Assembly (NCBI GenBank): GCA_002083825.1
Contig: DAZV01000026.1
Location: 425,119-489,118 of the forward strand
Source: Candidatus Sericytochromatia bacterium S15B-MN24 CBMW_12
GTDB taxonomy: Bacteria > Cyanobacteriota > Sericytochromatia > S15B-MN24 > UBA4093
DNA length: 64,000 nucleotides
Reading direction: 5' to 3'
In this document: piece after piece, positions 51,540-59,550 of the stretch
How the letters are laid out: every line of letters starts with the position of its first letter
How positions within the stretch are numbered: position 1 is the first letter of the stretch
The notes under the pieces: generated by a model
Database searches by the model: none
What the model was told of the DNA's origin: nothing
What the model saw: the letters and a program-made list of their open reading frames with translations, nothing else
Position numbers and translations under genes: made by a program

Positions 51540-52729
51540 TAGCTGAAGACTCCCGCCGCGACGCCGTCGCCGGTGGCGAAGGCATGGGCTTCGATAGATT
51601 GGGTGCGATAGGCTTCATACCCGTCTTTGGGTTGGGCGTATTCGAAGAAGTTGTCGTGCCAGGCGAGTGCCGTGGCGGCCAGCGGGTCGGCCGGATCCAT
51701 CCGTCCCTGCTTCGCTTCGACTCCCTTTTCCCACTGGTAGGCATGGGCCTGTTCGTGGGTCAGGGTGTTCACGAACTGCCGGAGATCGGTCAGGGTGTCC
51801 GGGGAGAGGTGGACCTTGTCCTCGGTCGGGTGATAGTACCCCATGGCGGGTTTCTTCAGGAAGGCGTCGACCTGGATGGGCGCCGGCTCGAAGCCGTAGA
51901 GGGCGCCTTCCAGTGCGGCGATGCGGTTGCCGGCGGCGAGCTTGACGTCGGCGGGAAGCTTTTCCCAGCCGGAGAAGGCGCTTTGAAGGGCGGCGTCGCT
52001 GCGAATGCTCTTGATCAGGTCCGCTCGGTTGACCAGATCGTTTTGGCGCCAGCTCGAACTCCGGGGCCGCTCGGGCAGCGCCGGCAAGGCGCCGAGCAAC
52101 TGGCTCTTGAGAGTTGCGAGGCGTTGGGCCTCGGGATCGGGCGGAGCGATCGTGCTGGATCCACCCGAGCCGCCCACCCAGCTCAGGCCGAGTCCGTTGG
52201 TGGCGGGGGCCGTCGGTCGGCTGGCGGTACTGCCCCCGGCGGGTTGGCCACCAGCCGAAACCGAGGACTTGCCACTTCCTTGCCATTCCATGCCGAGGCC
52301 TTGGCTGGTCGGCGCTGAGCCACCAGCCGGAGGTGATCCACCAGCCGGCGGTGAAGAGCCCGTTGGACGACTGCTTGCGCTTCCGCCCTGCCATTCGAGT
52401 CCCAGGCCTCCCGCGGATGCGGAGCCGCCTGAGGGCGCGCCTCCTGTCTTGGGACCGGCCTGGGGAGCTGGCGTCTTGCTGGTCGTGGCCCACTCCATGC
52501 CCAGGCCGCTCGCCGTGCCTGCGGATCCCGCTGCCGGCTTGCTGCCGGCCCAATCGAGAAGCAACGCTTGGCCCCCACTCACCGAGGATTGATCGGCTGG
52601 GGCTTGTGCCGAGGCGCTGGAAGCAGCTGTCGGAGTTTCGGTCGGGGCGGAAGGAGGCGCCGCATCACCGCGAGGGCGTGCGTTTGGCGTTTGGCTCACC
52701 CAGGAAAGACCCAGTGGTCCCGTTGTCAT
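51539..52729 (-). CDS. putative zinc metallopeptidase with six N-terminal GL-x-x-W repeats
   Basis: This protein has 396 residues. ATG 52729 is chosen because AGGAGG is 7 bases upstream. Residues 1-190 are Pro/Ala/Ser/Gly-rich and carry six short motifs [LG]-L-[GL]-[LM]-[SED]-W with Trp at 10, 60, 80, 113, 149 and 184. Residues about 215-396 form a globular domain with a zincin signature HEQAH at 325-329 (THEQAHAYQWEKG) and a candidate third ligand E380 in SIEAHAFATGD. No signal peptide is seen. HEQAH-type domains occur in DUF4157/eCIS-core and other toxin-like peptidases, but I could not assign a family. It is possibly an effector exported by a non-Sec route. Confidence 0.72.
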   Translation of the reverse strand: MTTGPLGLSWVSQTPNARPRGDAAPPSAPTETPTAASSASAQAPADQSSVSGGQALLLDWAGSKPAAGSAGTASGLGMEWATTSKTPAPQAGPKTGGAPSGGSASAGGLGLEWQGGSASSRPTGSSPPAGGSPPAGGSAPTSQGLGMEWQGSGKSSVSAGGQPAGGSTASRPTAPATNGLGLSWVGGSGGSSTIAPPDPEAQRLATLKSQLLGALPALPERPRSSSWRQNDLVNRADLIKSIRSDAALQSAFSGWEKLPADVKLAAGNRIAALEGALYGFEPAPIQVDAFLKKPAMGYYHPTEDKVHLSPDTLTDLRQFVNTLTHEQAHAYQWEKGVEAKQGRMDPADPLAATALAWHDNFFEYAQPKDGYEAYRTQSIEAHAFATGDGVAAGVFS

Positions 52730-52821
52730 GCCTGTCCTCCTTCGCAAGGGGTACCCCGGGGGCTCCCTAGTTTCCTCGTTCCCTGGTCGAGGGAAAACTT
52801 AACGACCCGTGCGTCGTCCCG

Positions 52822-53466
52822 CTAGAGATCATCCAGTCCCAAGTCCGTCCCCTTGCTGCCTTTGAGACCGTTCAGCAGGTTGGCCATGTCGATGATCTCG
52901 GCATCGGCCGGCACGGTGAAGAGGGAGGCCTGGACTCCCCCGCGCGAGACGTTCAGGTACCTCACCACGGTTTCTCCGCTGGCGGGAACTCGGACGATCG
53001 ACTTGAACGGCAGGCCCCCCGAGAGGTAGTTCGTGGAGATCGTGCCATCGTCGGAGGTTGACTGGTAGACCTCGCAGTTGCGGCCCTCGAGGGTCTGGTT
53101 CGCCAGCTTCTTGAGGGCATGGTGGGTCGTGGGGTTGAGTCCCATGGTTCCCAGGGAGGAAAGGCTGAGGCGAAGCCAGCTGCGATCGCCCTGAAACATG
53201 TACGCCGCCCCTTCGTCCATGCGGATGATGGCGGTCATTCCAGCTTCGCCCCGCGACTCCAGACGAACGCGCTGGGGCATGTAGGAAATCCGGAACGTGG
53301 TGGGGGTCGGCATGGCGCGGGACGTGATCGAGATGTCGGCCGTGAACGGCGGGGCGTTCTCGAGGCCGGGCAGGACGGCCGGCAGGCCGGTTCCCCCGAA
53401 GGCCTGGGCGGGCGCGGCGGCCGTCAACCAGAGCGCCATGAGGGTTCCAGCGAATCGCTTCAACAT
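52822..53466 (-). CDS. exported LolA/DUF4412-like protein
   Basis: This protein has 214 residues. ATG 53466 gives a clean Sec signal (RFAGTLMALWLTAAAPAQA) with GGAGA 8 bases upstream, whereas ATG 53472 is too close. The mature part starts ADISITSRAMPTPTTFRISYMPQRVRLESRGEAGMTAIIRMDEGAAYMF, the strand order of LolA/LppX or DUF4412 carriers (a half-barrel that binds lipid chains). One Cys (RNCEVYQS) is present. It probably carries or senses a hydrophobic ligand in the periplasm. It is a single gene with no operon partner in the same direction closer than 92 bases. Confidence 0.72.
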   Translation of the reverse strand: MLKRFAGTLMALWLTAAAPAQAFGGTGLPAVLPGLENAPPFTADISITSRAMPTPTTFRISYMPQRVRLESRGEAGMTAIIRMDEGAAYMFQGDRSWLRLSLSSLGTMGLNPTTHHALKKLANQTLEGRNCEVYQSTSDDGTISTNYLSGGLPFKSIVRVPASGETVVRYLNVSRGGVQASLFTVPADAEIIDMANLLNGLKGSKGTDLGLDDL

Positions 53467-53598
53467 CGGCATCTTCTCCAAATCGGGGAGCAAACGTTTC
53501 CTTGTCTCCTATACCCAGGCGGCCACCCGGTCTCGAGGATGGTATTCGGGGCATTCGGAAAGCTATAATGGGGAAATCAGATAGTCGGGAGGAGAACC

Positions 53599-54267
53599 GT
53601 GACCCATAGTCTTGCCGAGGCCGCGAAGCAACTCGGCGTATCCACCTCGCTGATCCGTCGGTACGAAAAGGAGTTCGAGCTGAACTTCGCCCGCACGGAG
53701 CAAGGCCGCTGCCTGCTCACGGAGCAGGATTTTTCCAATCTTCGGATCATTCGCTCCTTCCGCGAGCAAGGCATGCCGATCGAGGCCATCAAGGATCAGC
53801 TGCGTCCCCGGGAAGGCGTCGAGCTGGTTTCCACCGAGACCAGCGTCATCGGCCCGGAGATCCGCGAGGTGCTCACCGCTCTGGTCCGGCGCCAGGACGA
53901 GCTTGAAAAGGTTGTCGCGGTCCAGCAGACCCAGATCGAGTCTCTGATTGGCGAGAACCAGAAGCTCTTGACCACCCATGAACGGTTCGGTGGGCTGCTT
54001 GCCCAGCCACCGGCTTCTTCCGAACAGCTCGATGCGCTGCATGAACGCCTCACGGGCCTGGAAACTCAGGCACAGAGTGCCCTCACCGAGGCGAGTAAGG
54101 ACGAGGTGATCCGCCGACTGCAGCGCCGCTTGCTCGAGCTCGAAGGAACGATCGCCGCTCAGATGGACCGTCCGGATCCCGAGGGGGGAATGCTCGATGA
54201 GCTGGCATCCGCCATTCAGGTTCTCGCGAGCCAGCAACGCAAGCAATGGTGGGAGTTCTGGAAGTAG
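53599..54267 (+). CDS. MerR-family DNA-binding protein with coiled coil and Trp-rich tail
   Basis: This protein has 222 residues. GTG 53599 has GGAGGAG at good spacing. Residues 1-70 are a MerR winged helix (SLAEAAKQLGVSTSLIRRYEKEFELNFARTEQGRCLLTEQDFSNLRII). About 90-205 is mostly coiled coil, and the end is RKQWWEFWK. Similar MerR/coiled-coil proteins with a W-W-x-F-W tail occur in Bacillus and phages and may be nucleoid or membrane-associated. No metal-binding C-terminal cysteines are seen, so this is not a metal sensor. A -10 TATAAT lies at 53564-53569, but no good -35 was found. Confidence 0.85.
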   Translation: MTHSLAEAAKQLGVSTSLIRRYEKEFELNFARTEQGRCLLTEQDFSNLRIIRSFREQGMPIEAIKDQLRPREGVELVSTETSVIGPEIREVLTALVRRQDELEKVVAVQQTQIESLIGENQKLLTTHERFGGLLAQPPASSEQLDALHERLTGLETQAQSALTEASKDEVIRRLQRRLLELEGTIAAQMDRPDPEGGMLDELASAIQVLASQQRKQWWEFWK

Positions 54268-54351
54268 CAGGAACTTACGCGGGATTTAACGCATCTTCGC
54301 GTCGCAAGCTCGGATAAGACTCGTGATCCCCCTCTCGACGGAGCCGCTGTC

Positions 54352-55542
54352 ATGACCCGCATCAACGGACAATCGCAAATTCATGACATGTTCGTCCGAT
54401 CCAGTCGCCAAGCGCAGGATCCGGAGGGCGACGCGATCGCCGAGCCGTCCGAGCAGCCGGCCACCGATCAGACCTCGGATGCGCTCAAGTCGAGCGTCGC
54501 CAACAAGACGGACGTCTTTGTCGGCAGGATGGTGGGCGGAACGACCCTTTCCACCGCCTTCGCAAGCGGCGACGCCACCGGTGCCGCCCTCGAGGCCGTC
54601 ATGGTGGCCTCCAAGACCATGACCAAAAATCCGGTGATGGCCGACAACCTCGCCAAGAGCGCCTCCATGGTCTCCGGCGCCGTCGCGGCCGCCAACGGGG
54701 ACCACTTCTCCGCCGCCATGACCGCCAAGTCGCTCCTCGAGAACTCTCCGAGACTTTCGAAGCTCAGCGTCATGGCGGATGCCGTCATGATCGTCACCGG
54801 CGACCAGAAGCTCGAAGCTGCCATTCAAGACGTGAAGAACGAGGCCAGGATCGTGGTTTCCCCCTCCGCCACCACGGGCGATCGCTGGGCGTCTGGTCTC
54901 AAGCTCGCCCAGCACACCGAGAACGGCGTCATCCTCTCGCAGCAACTGGCGGGCGCCTCGCGCGGCATCCTCGGCTGGTTGGGCAAGTTGCCCGCCTTCA
55001 AGGGCCTGATAGACGGCCTGCGCCGATTCGGCAGCACTCTCTCCGCGGGGCCGCTCGGCACCGTGGCTCGCAAGCTCGGCAAGCTGTTGCCCTTCCTCAA
55101 CTTGGCCGCCCTCGCCAACTCGGTCCGCATCGCCATCGACATCTGGCGCGACCCCCGCAGCTCCAAGACCTCCAAGATCCTGGTCGTGGGATCCGTCGCC
55201 AGCGGCGCGGTCCTCTTCGGAGCTTCCATCGCCACCGGGGGAGCCGCTCTGATTCCCGCGGCGGCCGCCTTCGGGGTCGCCTCGGAACTCGGCCTGATGG
55301 CTACCCGCAAGCGCGACCTGAATGAAGCCAACACCGACCGCCAGATGGCGAGCTACTTCGCCAACCCCGCCAAGGGCGCCATGGCCCTGGGTGGCGCCGT
55401 CATCGGCACCGGCAAGGCCATTGCCCTGGGCGTGCAGAATATCATCCGGCAACTCGGCGACAAGCTCTCGGGCCGCTCGGCCGCCCCCGAAGCGAAGACC
55501 GCCCCGAGCGGCAGGCTCGGAGCGGTTCCCAAGGTGAACTAG
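54352..55542 (+). CDS. hypothetical protein with hydrophobic C-terminal half
   Basis: This protein has 396 residues and no family I recognise. Residues 1-55 are hydrophilic and disordered (Ser/Gln/Glu-rich). About 60-150 is Ala/Met/Ser-rich and helical (STAFASGDATGAALEAVMVASKTM). The second half has long Ala/Gly/Leu segments that could be membrane-inserting hairpins (KILVVGSVASGAVLFGASIATGGAALIPAAAAFGVASELG). There is no signal peptide. Composition resembles membrane-active effectors or translocator-like proteins, but this is only a resemblance. The start ATG 54352 lacks a strong ribosome site. Confidence 0.7.
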   Translation: MTRINGQSQIHDMFVRSSRQAQDPEGDAIAEPSEQPATDQTSDALKSSVANKTDVFVGRMVGGTTLSTAFASGDATGAALEAVMVASKTMTKNPVMADNLAKSASMVSGAVAAANGDHFSAAMTAKSLLENSPRLSKLSVMADAVMIVTGDQKLEAAIQDVKNEARIVVSPSATTGDRWASGLKLAQHTENGVILSQQLAGASRGILGWLGKLPAFKGLIDGLRRFGSTLSAGPLGTVARKLGKLLPFLNLAALANSVRIAIDIWRDPRSSKTSKILVVGSVASGAVLFGASIATGGAALIPAAAAFGVASELGLMATRKRDLNEANTDRQMASYFANPAKGAMALGGAVIGTGKAIALGVQNIIRQLGDKLSGRSAAPEAKTAPSGRLGAVPKVN

Positions 55543-55554
55543 CGAACGGTTGAA

Positions 55555-56253
55555 TCAGACGGAGCAGGATTCATCCTGGCAGGCTTGACCACCGGCCTCG
55601 GGAGGCATCGCCGCGATCTCGCTGGCCACCTGCTCGAGGATCGACAGGAACGTCTCTACCTCCTGCGCTCCGGATATCTTCCATTTTCCCTCGAAGACGA
55701 AGGTGGGAACCCCCGTGATGCCGACCGATCGTCCTTCCGCGATTTCCATGCTCACGGCCGTCGCGCCCTCGTCCGATGCCAGGTAGTCTCCGACCTGCCG
55801 AGCATCCAGCCCGATTCCGGTCGCCAGCGCCGCGAGCTTTTGCGGATCCGCCAGGTTCTCCCCGTGGGTGAACTGCGCGGCGAAGAGCACCCCGAGTAGC
55901 CGCTGTTTGAGGGAGGCGCCGCCGACCTGATCGGCCAGACGGAGCAGCCGATGCGCGTCGAAGGTGTTCGCCATCAGGGCCTTGTCGGTGTGGAAGTCGA
56001 GGCCTTCCTTGGCGGCGATCTCCGTGACGTTCTGGGCCATTTGCTTGAAACCGGGACCGAAACGGGCCATCAGGTACGCGTCATGCGGTATCGCTTGCTC
56101 GGGATCGGTCGAAAGGTCGGGATTGAGCTGGTACGCCTTGTAGACGACCTCGACCTCGTCGCGCTTCGGGAAGGCCGCGAGGGCCTTATCGAAGCGCGTC
56201 TTCCCGATGTAGCACCAGGGGCAGGCGATATCGGAGTAAATTTCGACTTTCAA
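55555..56253 (-). CDS. DsbA-family oxidoreductase (FrnE-like)
   Basis: This is a 232-residue thioredoxin-fold protein with the CPWC redox motif right at the N-terminus (YSDIACPWCYIGKTRFDKAL), a helical insertion and the cis-Pro loop VGITGVPTFVFEGKWKISGAQ. No signal peptide is present, so it should act in the cytoplasm as FrnE/2-hydroxychromene-2-carboxylate isomerase-like enzymes do. TTG 56253 is the start, supported by AAGGTGA 5 bases upstream. Two extra Cys at the C-terminus (GQACQDESCSV) may shuttle disulfides. Confidence 0.92.
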   Translation of the reverse strand: MKVEIYSDIACPWCYIGKTRFDKALAAFPKRDEVEVVYKAYQLNPDLSTDPEQAIPHDAYLMARFGPGFKQMAQNVTEIAAKEGLDFHTDKALMANTFDAHRLLRLADQVGGASLKQRLLGVLFAAQFTHGENLADPQKLAALATGIGLDARQVGDYLASDEGATAVSMEIAEGRSVGITGVPTFVFEGKWKISGAQEVETFLSILEQVASEIAAMPPEAGGQACQDESCSV

Positions 56254-56380
56254 TGCTTCACCTTAATTCTTTTTCATTCTTTCCATGCGGGGTTCGACAT
56301 CGGGGCGGGGTTCGAGATCGGGTCGGTAGAAACCCCATGCTAAAGCGATGCCACACGCTCATCCAGGCCAAACCCGTCGG

Positions 56381-57646
56381 TCAAAAGAACCAGCGGGCGT
56401 AGATTCCCACGCCCGTGGGCGCCATGCCGAACTCGGAACCGAGCGTGACGTTTTCCCCCTCCACCCGAGGTGGCGCTCCCATCCCTATCCAGCCATACAC
56501 GCCCAGGTCGGAGTTGTCGCTGATGCTGAAGGCCAGGCGGGGCTGCCACAGGGTCGAACCGTCCACCACGTTCAGTATCCCCGCGAGTGAGCCATTGATC
56601 AAGGGATGCAATTGCCGTGAGGCCGTGAGCACCCCGTAGCCGGCCGATCCCAGAAAGGCCCAGCTCTCCTTGTAGGGAGCGTCGGTGTAGACCGAGGCGA
56701 GATCGGAGGGGCGGCGCGCTCCGAAGTCCTGGTACAGCAGGGCCGCCCCCCCGCGGGTCTCGAAGGGCAAGTTGAAGTCGGCTCCGACGACGCCCGAGAA
56801 TGCGGCCCGGCTCCAGCCCGCGCGGACTTTTTCGATAGCGGGTCGGCGCTGGAAGAGGGCGACTTCCCCCCAAACTCCGGCCGGACCGAGCTCTCCTTCC
56901 CAGCCCAGGCCGCCGAAACCCCGGTTTCGGAAGCGTCCGCCCAGCAATTCGACGTCCATGCCGGCCAGGGAGGTTCGCAGTCGTGCGAGGGAGCCGCCCT
57001 GATTCCAGGGATCGTCTCCGGCCAGGATCACCTCGGCCTCGCCGGTGTCTCCCAGCGCGGTGCGGGCGCGCAGGGCATCGATGCCGGGCTTGTACGAGGC
57101 ATCCAAGGCGCCGGGAGCGAAGGCTGAGAGCACGTCCAGGACTCCCACGAAGTGGCTGGTCCCCAGACTCACCGGCTGTCGTCCGAGGTCGAAGTCGACA
57201 GCTCCCACGCTCCACGTCACGTCGAGCCGCTCCACCTTGGCTCGGGTGGTCGCGGTCGAGGAACCGCCCTGGTCCCATGTGAGGTCCAGGATCTCGTAGG
57301 GGCTGGCTTGCGAGGGGGCGCCACCTCCGATGAGCCCGAGCCCTCCGGATCCCGCGGAGCTGAAGCCCGTCTGGACCTCCACGGCTCCATTTATTCGGGT
57401 CTCGCCCCAAGGCAGATCGGGCCATGAATGCCCCAGCCAGGCCCTCATGCGGGTTTCGGCCATTCCCGGGTTGCCTTCGGGCAGGGGGACTCCCGCGGGT
57501 CGGTTGGGCCAGCCGACCGTGAGGGCGTTCTGCCTCAGGGCGGCCCCCGTTTCGGTTTCGGCCATGGCGCTTGGCGTCCAGGCTGCCGCTATCCCCGGAA
57601 CGATCGTGGCTGCGAGCAGACCCGCCTTAAACCTGCTTGCGATCAT
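56381..57646 (-). CDS. outer-membrane beta-barrel protein of an ABC export operon
   Basis: This protein has 421 residues. A Sec signal (AGLLAATIVPGIAAAWTPSAMA) precedes an alternating, Gly/Trp-rich beta pattern that ends GVGIYARWFF, with a terminal Phe recognised by the BAM machinery. Length and pattern fit a porin-like or alginate/DUF1302-type barrel. Its ATG lies 20 bases inside the ATPase gene, so it is co-translated with the ABC exporter. It is probably the outer-membrane exit for the exporter substrate (inference). Confidence 0.8.
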   Translation of the reverse strand: MIASRFKAGLLAATIVPGIAAAWTPSAMAETETGAALRQNALTVGWPNRPAGVPLPEGNPGMAETRMRAWLGHSWPDLPWGETRINGAVEVQTGFSSAGSGGLGLIGGGAPSQASPYEILDLTWDQGGSSTATTRAKVERLDVTWSVGAVDFDLGRQPVSLGTSHFVGVLDVLSAFAPGALDASYKPGIDALRARTALGDTGEAEVILAGDDPWNQGGSLARLRTSLAGMDVELLGGRFRNRGFGGLGWEGELGPAGVWGEVALFQRRPAIEKVRAGWSRAAFSGVVGADFNLPFETRGGAALLYQDFGARRPSDLASVYTDAPYKESWAFLGSAGYGVLTASRQLHPLINGSLAGILNVVDGSTLWQPRLAFSISDNSDLGVYGWIGMGAPPRVEGENVTLGSEFGMAPTGVGIYARWFF

Positions 57647-58316
57647 CGGACTGTACCTTGCCGTCGCGAATCCGGATGACGCGATCCGCGATCGCGATCA
57701 CGGCGGGGTCGTGCGAGCTGAAGAGGAAGGTGATGCCTCGTTCCTGGTTCAGGCGCTTCATCATCGCCAGCAGGGATGCCGCCGTTTCGGAGTCCAGATT
57801 GGCGGTCGGCTCGTCGGCGAGCACGATGGCGGGGTTCCCCACGATGGCTCGCGCCACGGCGACGCGTTGCTGTTGTCCGCCGCTCAGCTGAGTCGGGAAC
57901 CGCTTGGCCATGGCCGCGAGGCCCAGTTCATCGAGGATCGGCATGATGCGGTTCTTGTGTTCTCGTTCGGGGACTCGCTGGGCCTGCAGGACGAACTGGA
58001 CGTTCTCGTAGACGGTGAGCACGGGAATCAGGTTGTACGCCTGGAAGACGAAGCCGATCCGGTGCAAGCGAAGTTCCGCCAGTTCGTCGTCCGACTTGTC
58101 TCCGGTGGAGAGGTTGTCGATGGTGAGGGTGCCCTCGTCCGGGCGATCGAGGCCGCCGATCAGGTTCAGGAGAGTCGTCTTTCCGCTCCCGGAGGTTCCC
58201 GCCAGGGAAGCGAACTCGCTTGGGGCCAGCGTCAGGTCGATGCCGTCGACCGCGCGGACGATGCTGTCGGCTTCCCGGTAGAACTTTTTGACCCCGGTCA
58301 GTTGGATTGCATGCAT
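57627..58316 (-). CDS. ABC transporter ATP-binding protein (LolD/MacB type)
   Basis: This protein has 229 residues. Walker A GTSGSGKTTLLN, Q-loop FQAYNLIPVLTVYENV, signature LSGGQQQRVAVARAIVGNP, Walker B VLADEPTANLD and H-loop SSHDPAVI are all intact. Length and sequence match the LolD/MacB type VII family that energises FtsX-type permeases. The two permeases are the next genes upstream, with 1-base spacing. It could in principle also serve the ATPase-less MacB-like permease at 12897-14126. Confidence 0.95.
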   Translation of the reverse strand: MHAIQLTGVKKFYREADSIVRAVDGIDLTLAPSEFASLAGTSGSGKTTLLNLIGGLDRPDEGTLTIDNLSTGDKSDDELAELRLHRIGFVFQAYNLIPVLTVYENVQFVLQAQRVPEREHKNRIMPILDELGLAAMAKRFPTQLSGGQQQRVAVARAIVGNPAIVLADEPTANLDSETAASLLAMMKRLNQERGITFLFSSHDPAVIAIADRVIRIRDGKVQSDDRKQV

Positions 58317-58317
58317 A

Positions 58318-59547
58318 TTAATAAGTCCTCATCGCGTCGGCGGGGCGGATCTTGAGGGCCCGCCGCGCCGGGTAGAGCGAAGCCAATACCGAGAGCACGA
58401 GCATGCCCGCGCAGAGCCCGAACGTGAGCGGCCAATCCCATCCGGTTCGGATGATGGGATCGATCGCGATGCCCCCGATGTCCATGTCCTTGTAGGCCGC
58501 CGAGAGGTCGATTCCGGTGGTGGAGGTGTGAATACCGAGCAGCAGAGCCCCTCCCGCCCCGACACCCGAGCCTATCAGGCCCAGCACCAGGGCTTCGACG
58601 AGGATCATGAGGCGGATGGCGTGCTTGCCGACGCCGATGGCGCGGATCACCCCGAACTCGCGGGTCCGCTCCATGACGCTCATGAGCATGGTGTTGAGGG
58701 TGCCGATGGCGACCAGGCCGAAGAGGATGAAGACGATCGCCTTCTGCTTGGCGTTGCCGATCTCGATGAGGGTCGAGAGGCTCGGCATGGCTTTTTGCCA
58801 GGGATAGGCCCGCGTCGCTCCCTCGGCGGACGCGATGGCGCTGAGGCGCGGCAGGGCCGCTTGAACTCCTTCAGGGCCTCTGAGGATGACGGCGACCTCG
58901 TGGGCGCTGCCCTCTCGCCCGATCAACCGGGCCAAGGCCTCGCGAGGGATCACGACCGTTCCGGCGTCGATGGCCTTCACGTTGGTGCGGATGATACCCG
59001 ACACCTTGAACAGCTGGCTGGCTATCTCTCCGTTGGCGTCTTGCGCCATCCAGACGACTTTTTTGCCGACCTTGACCTTTAGTTCCTTGGCGAGGGTCGC
59101 CCCGATCAGGATGCCGTTATGCCCGGTCGGGAGACTGCCCTCGACGAGGCTCTTCGAATCGAGGAGGGGGTTGTGTCCGGCTTCGCGCTCGAAGTCGAGA
59201 CCCATCGCTCCGGCCGCCCGGCTGTCTCGGCTGGAGCGCAGCAGGCCCGGCACGTGGAGCCGGGGATAGACCGCGACGACGTCGGGATCCTGTTCGAGCG
59301 GGCCGATGAGGGCATCGGCGGGAACGGTGTCGGCGACCAGACGATCATCGAGGTAGCGCTCGTGGTAGAGGCCGATGTGGCCGGAGCCCGAGCTGACGCC
59401 GTTATCGATCATGCCGGTGTACATGCCGAGCGACATGTTGTTGAAGAAGACGGCCAGGAACATGCTGCCGGCGATGGCGGCGAGTTGGATGCCCGTGCGC
59501 CGCCGGTTGCGCCAGAGGTTGCGCCAGGCGATTCTGAACCAAAGCAT
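58318..59547 (-). CDS. FtsX/LolE-type ABC transporter permease 2
   Basis: This protein has 409 residues with the four-helix FtsX layout: one N-terminal helix after a WRRTGIQLAAIAGS-like basic segment, a periplasmic domain of about 230 residues (residues 45-275) and three C-terminal helices with TLNTMLMSVMERTREFGVIRAIGVGK. It pairs with the preceding permease gene as a heterodimer, like LolC/LolE. The spacing is 3 bases on one side and 1 base on the other. Confidence 0.93.
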   Translation of the reverse strand: MLWFRIAWRNLWRNRRRTGIQLAAIAGSMFLAVFFNNMSLGMYTGMIDNGVSSGSGHIGLYHERYLDDRLVADTVPADALIGPLEQDPDVVAVYPRLHVPGLLRSSRDSRAAGAMGLDFEREAGHNPLLDSKSLVEGSLPTGHNGILIGATLAKELKVKVGKKVVWMAQDANGEIASQLFKVSGIIRTNVKAIDAGTVVIPREALARLIGREGSAHEVAVILRGPEGVQAALPRLSAIASAEGATRAYPWQKAMPSLSTLIEIGNAKQKAIVFILFGLVAIGTLNTMLMSVMERTREFGVIRAIGVGKHAIRLMILVEALVLGLIGSGVGAGGALLLGIHTSTTGIDLSAAYKDMDIGGIAIDPIIRTGWDWPLTFGLCAGMLVLSVLASLYPARRALKIRPADAMRTY

Positions 59548-59550
59548 TTG

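Noticed and set aside
56340-57425. Arg/Gly-rich frame of 361 codons on the minus strand inside the barrel gene
   Set aside because: Alternate frame of a gene with a signal peptide and barrel pattern. Arg/Gly/Pro-rich composition is a frame artefact.
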